NCBI GenBank assembly: GCA_039177555.1
Contig: JBCDFV010000102.1
Coordinates: forward strand, 1 to 5,883
Source of the DNA: JANQGH01 sp039177555
Lineage (GTDB): Bacteria; Pseudomonadota; Alphaproteobacteria; DSM-16000; Inquilinaceae
Direction of reading: 5' to 3'
DNA: 5,883 nt
Below, piece by piece: positions 5,703 to 5,883 of this stretch (positions within the stretch are counted from its first letter, which is position 1; the number at the start of each line of letters is the position of its first letter). The notes below the pieces were generated by a model. That model was not told the DNA's origin, made no database searches, and saw nothing but the letters and a program-made list of their open reading frames with translations. Position numbers and translations under genes: made by a program.

Positions 5703-5787
5703 GCGGGCGTGGCGAAATTGGTAGACGCGCCAGATTTAGGATCTGGTTCCGCAAGGAGTGGGGGTTCGAGTCCCTTCGCCCGCACCA
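5703..5787 (+). tRNA. tRNA-Leu (anticodon UAG)
   Basis: An 85-nt class II tRNA. The acceptor stem GCGGGCG (5703-5709) pairs perfectly with CGCCCGC (5777-5783), with A73 at 5784 (the leucine discriminator) and encoded CCA at 5785-5787. The anticodon stem CCAGA/TCTGG encloses TTTAGGA with anticodon TAG at 5737-5739, which reads CUN leucine codons. A long variable arm (TCC-GCAA-GGA core from about 5748) is typical of tRNA-Leu. The T-arm contains GGTTCGAGTCC. It lies 79 nt before the probable tig start, an arrangement I recall from other alphaproteobacteria. Confidence 0.97.
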
Positions 5788-5866
5788 GTCGCCGACGTTG
5801 GCCATGGCCCAGAAACGCCGACGCCCCGAGAGCGTCGATGGAAGTTGAGGAAGACAGGTTGGACGT

Positions 5867-5883
5867 ATGACGCAGGTTACCGA
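5867..5883 (+). CDS. tig: Probable trigger factor, first five codons (cut by window edge)
   Basis: The window ends 17 nt into an ATG-initiated frame reading M-T-Q-V-T followed by GA (Glu or Asp). Alphaproteobacterial trigger factors typically begin MQVTE, and a tRNA-Leu often precedes tig in this group, so tig is the best guess. AGG at 5856-5858 is 8 nt before the ATG, an acceptable ribosome binding site. Trigger factor is the ribosome-bound chaperone and peptidyl-prolyl isomerase acting on nascent chains. With five residues visible, this call rests on context as much as sequence. Confidence 0.6.

Noticed and set aside
5359..5870. Open frames across tRNA-Leu on both strands, such as the minus frames 5359-5805 and 5450-5785 and the plus frame 5667-5870
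   Set aside because: They are translations of the tRNA gene and flanks. The GVAKLVDAPDLGSGSARSGG-type string is a familiar false protein made from tRNA-Leu.

Overview
The window is about 5.9 kb of GC-rich chromosomal DNA. It looks like an alphaproteobacterium, probably of the Rhodospirillales type. The evidence is a glnB-glnA pair with an Azospirillum-like PII protein, a bifunctional NAD(P)H-hydrate repair enzyme of alphaproteobacterial form, and a tRNA-Leu(UAG) just ahead of what looks like the start of trigger factor. The genus cannot be fixed from this sequence alone.

Layout. Positions 1-92 (minus) hold the first 30 codons of glnA (glutamine synthetase), which runs off the left edge. glnB (PII) lies upstream of it at 163-501 (minus), with a sigma-54-type promoter at about 629-643. 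A class I/II PLP aminotransferase occupies 740-1921 (minus). Divergent from it, tRNA-His(GUG) lies at 2033-2109 (plus) with its own sigma-70-like promoter. A tandem universal stress family protein reads from an apparent TTG start at 3049 down to 2201 (minus). A divergent control region separates it from a plus-strand pair: an HpcH/HpaI-family aldolase (3296-4066) whose stop codon overlaps the start of the NAD(P)H-hydrate epimerase/dehydratase gene (4066-5526). tRNA-Leu(UAG) follows at 5703-5787, and the probable first five codons of tig begin at 5867.

How the parts work together. glnB and glnA form the nitrogen-assimilation unit: PII senses 2-oxoglutarate and glutamine status, and GlnA fixes ammonium. 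The sigma-54 motif implies control by the NtrB/NtrC nitrogen cascade. The aldolase and the hydrate-repair gene are almost certainly cotranscribed and translationally coupled, although no shared biochemical pathway is obvious. The stress protein has its own promoter, with a 10-bp direct repeat in the -35 region. The window is mostly housekeeping DNA. I see no mobile element, CRISPR array, toxin-antitoxin, phage or defence gene, and no clear novel system. No gene-free stretch exceeds 300 bases; the gaps hold the promoters, hairpins and repeats listed.
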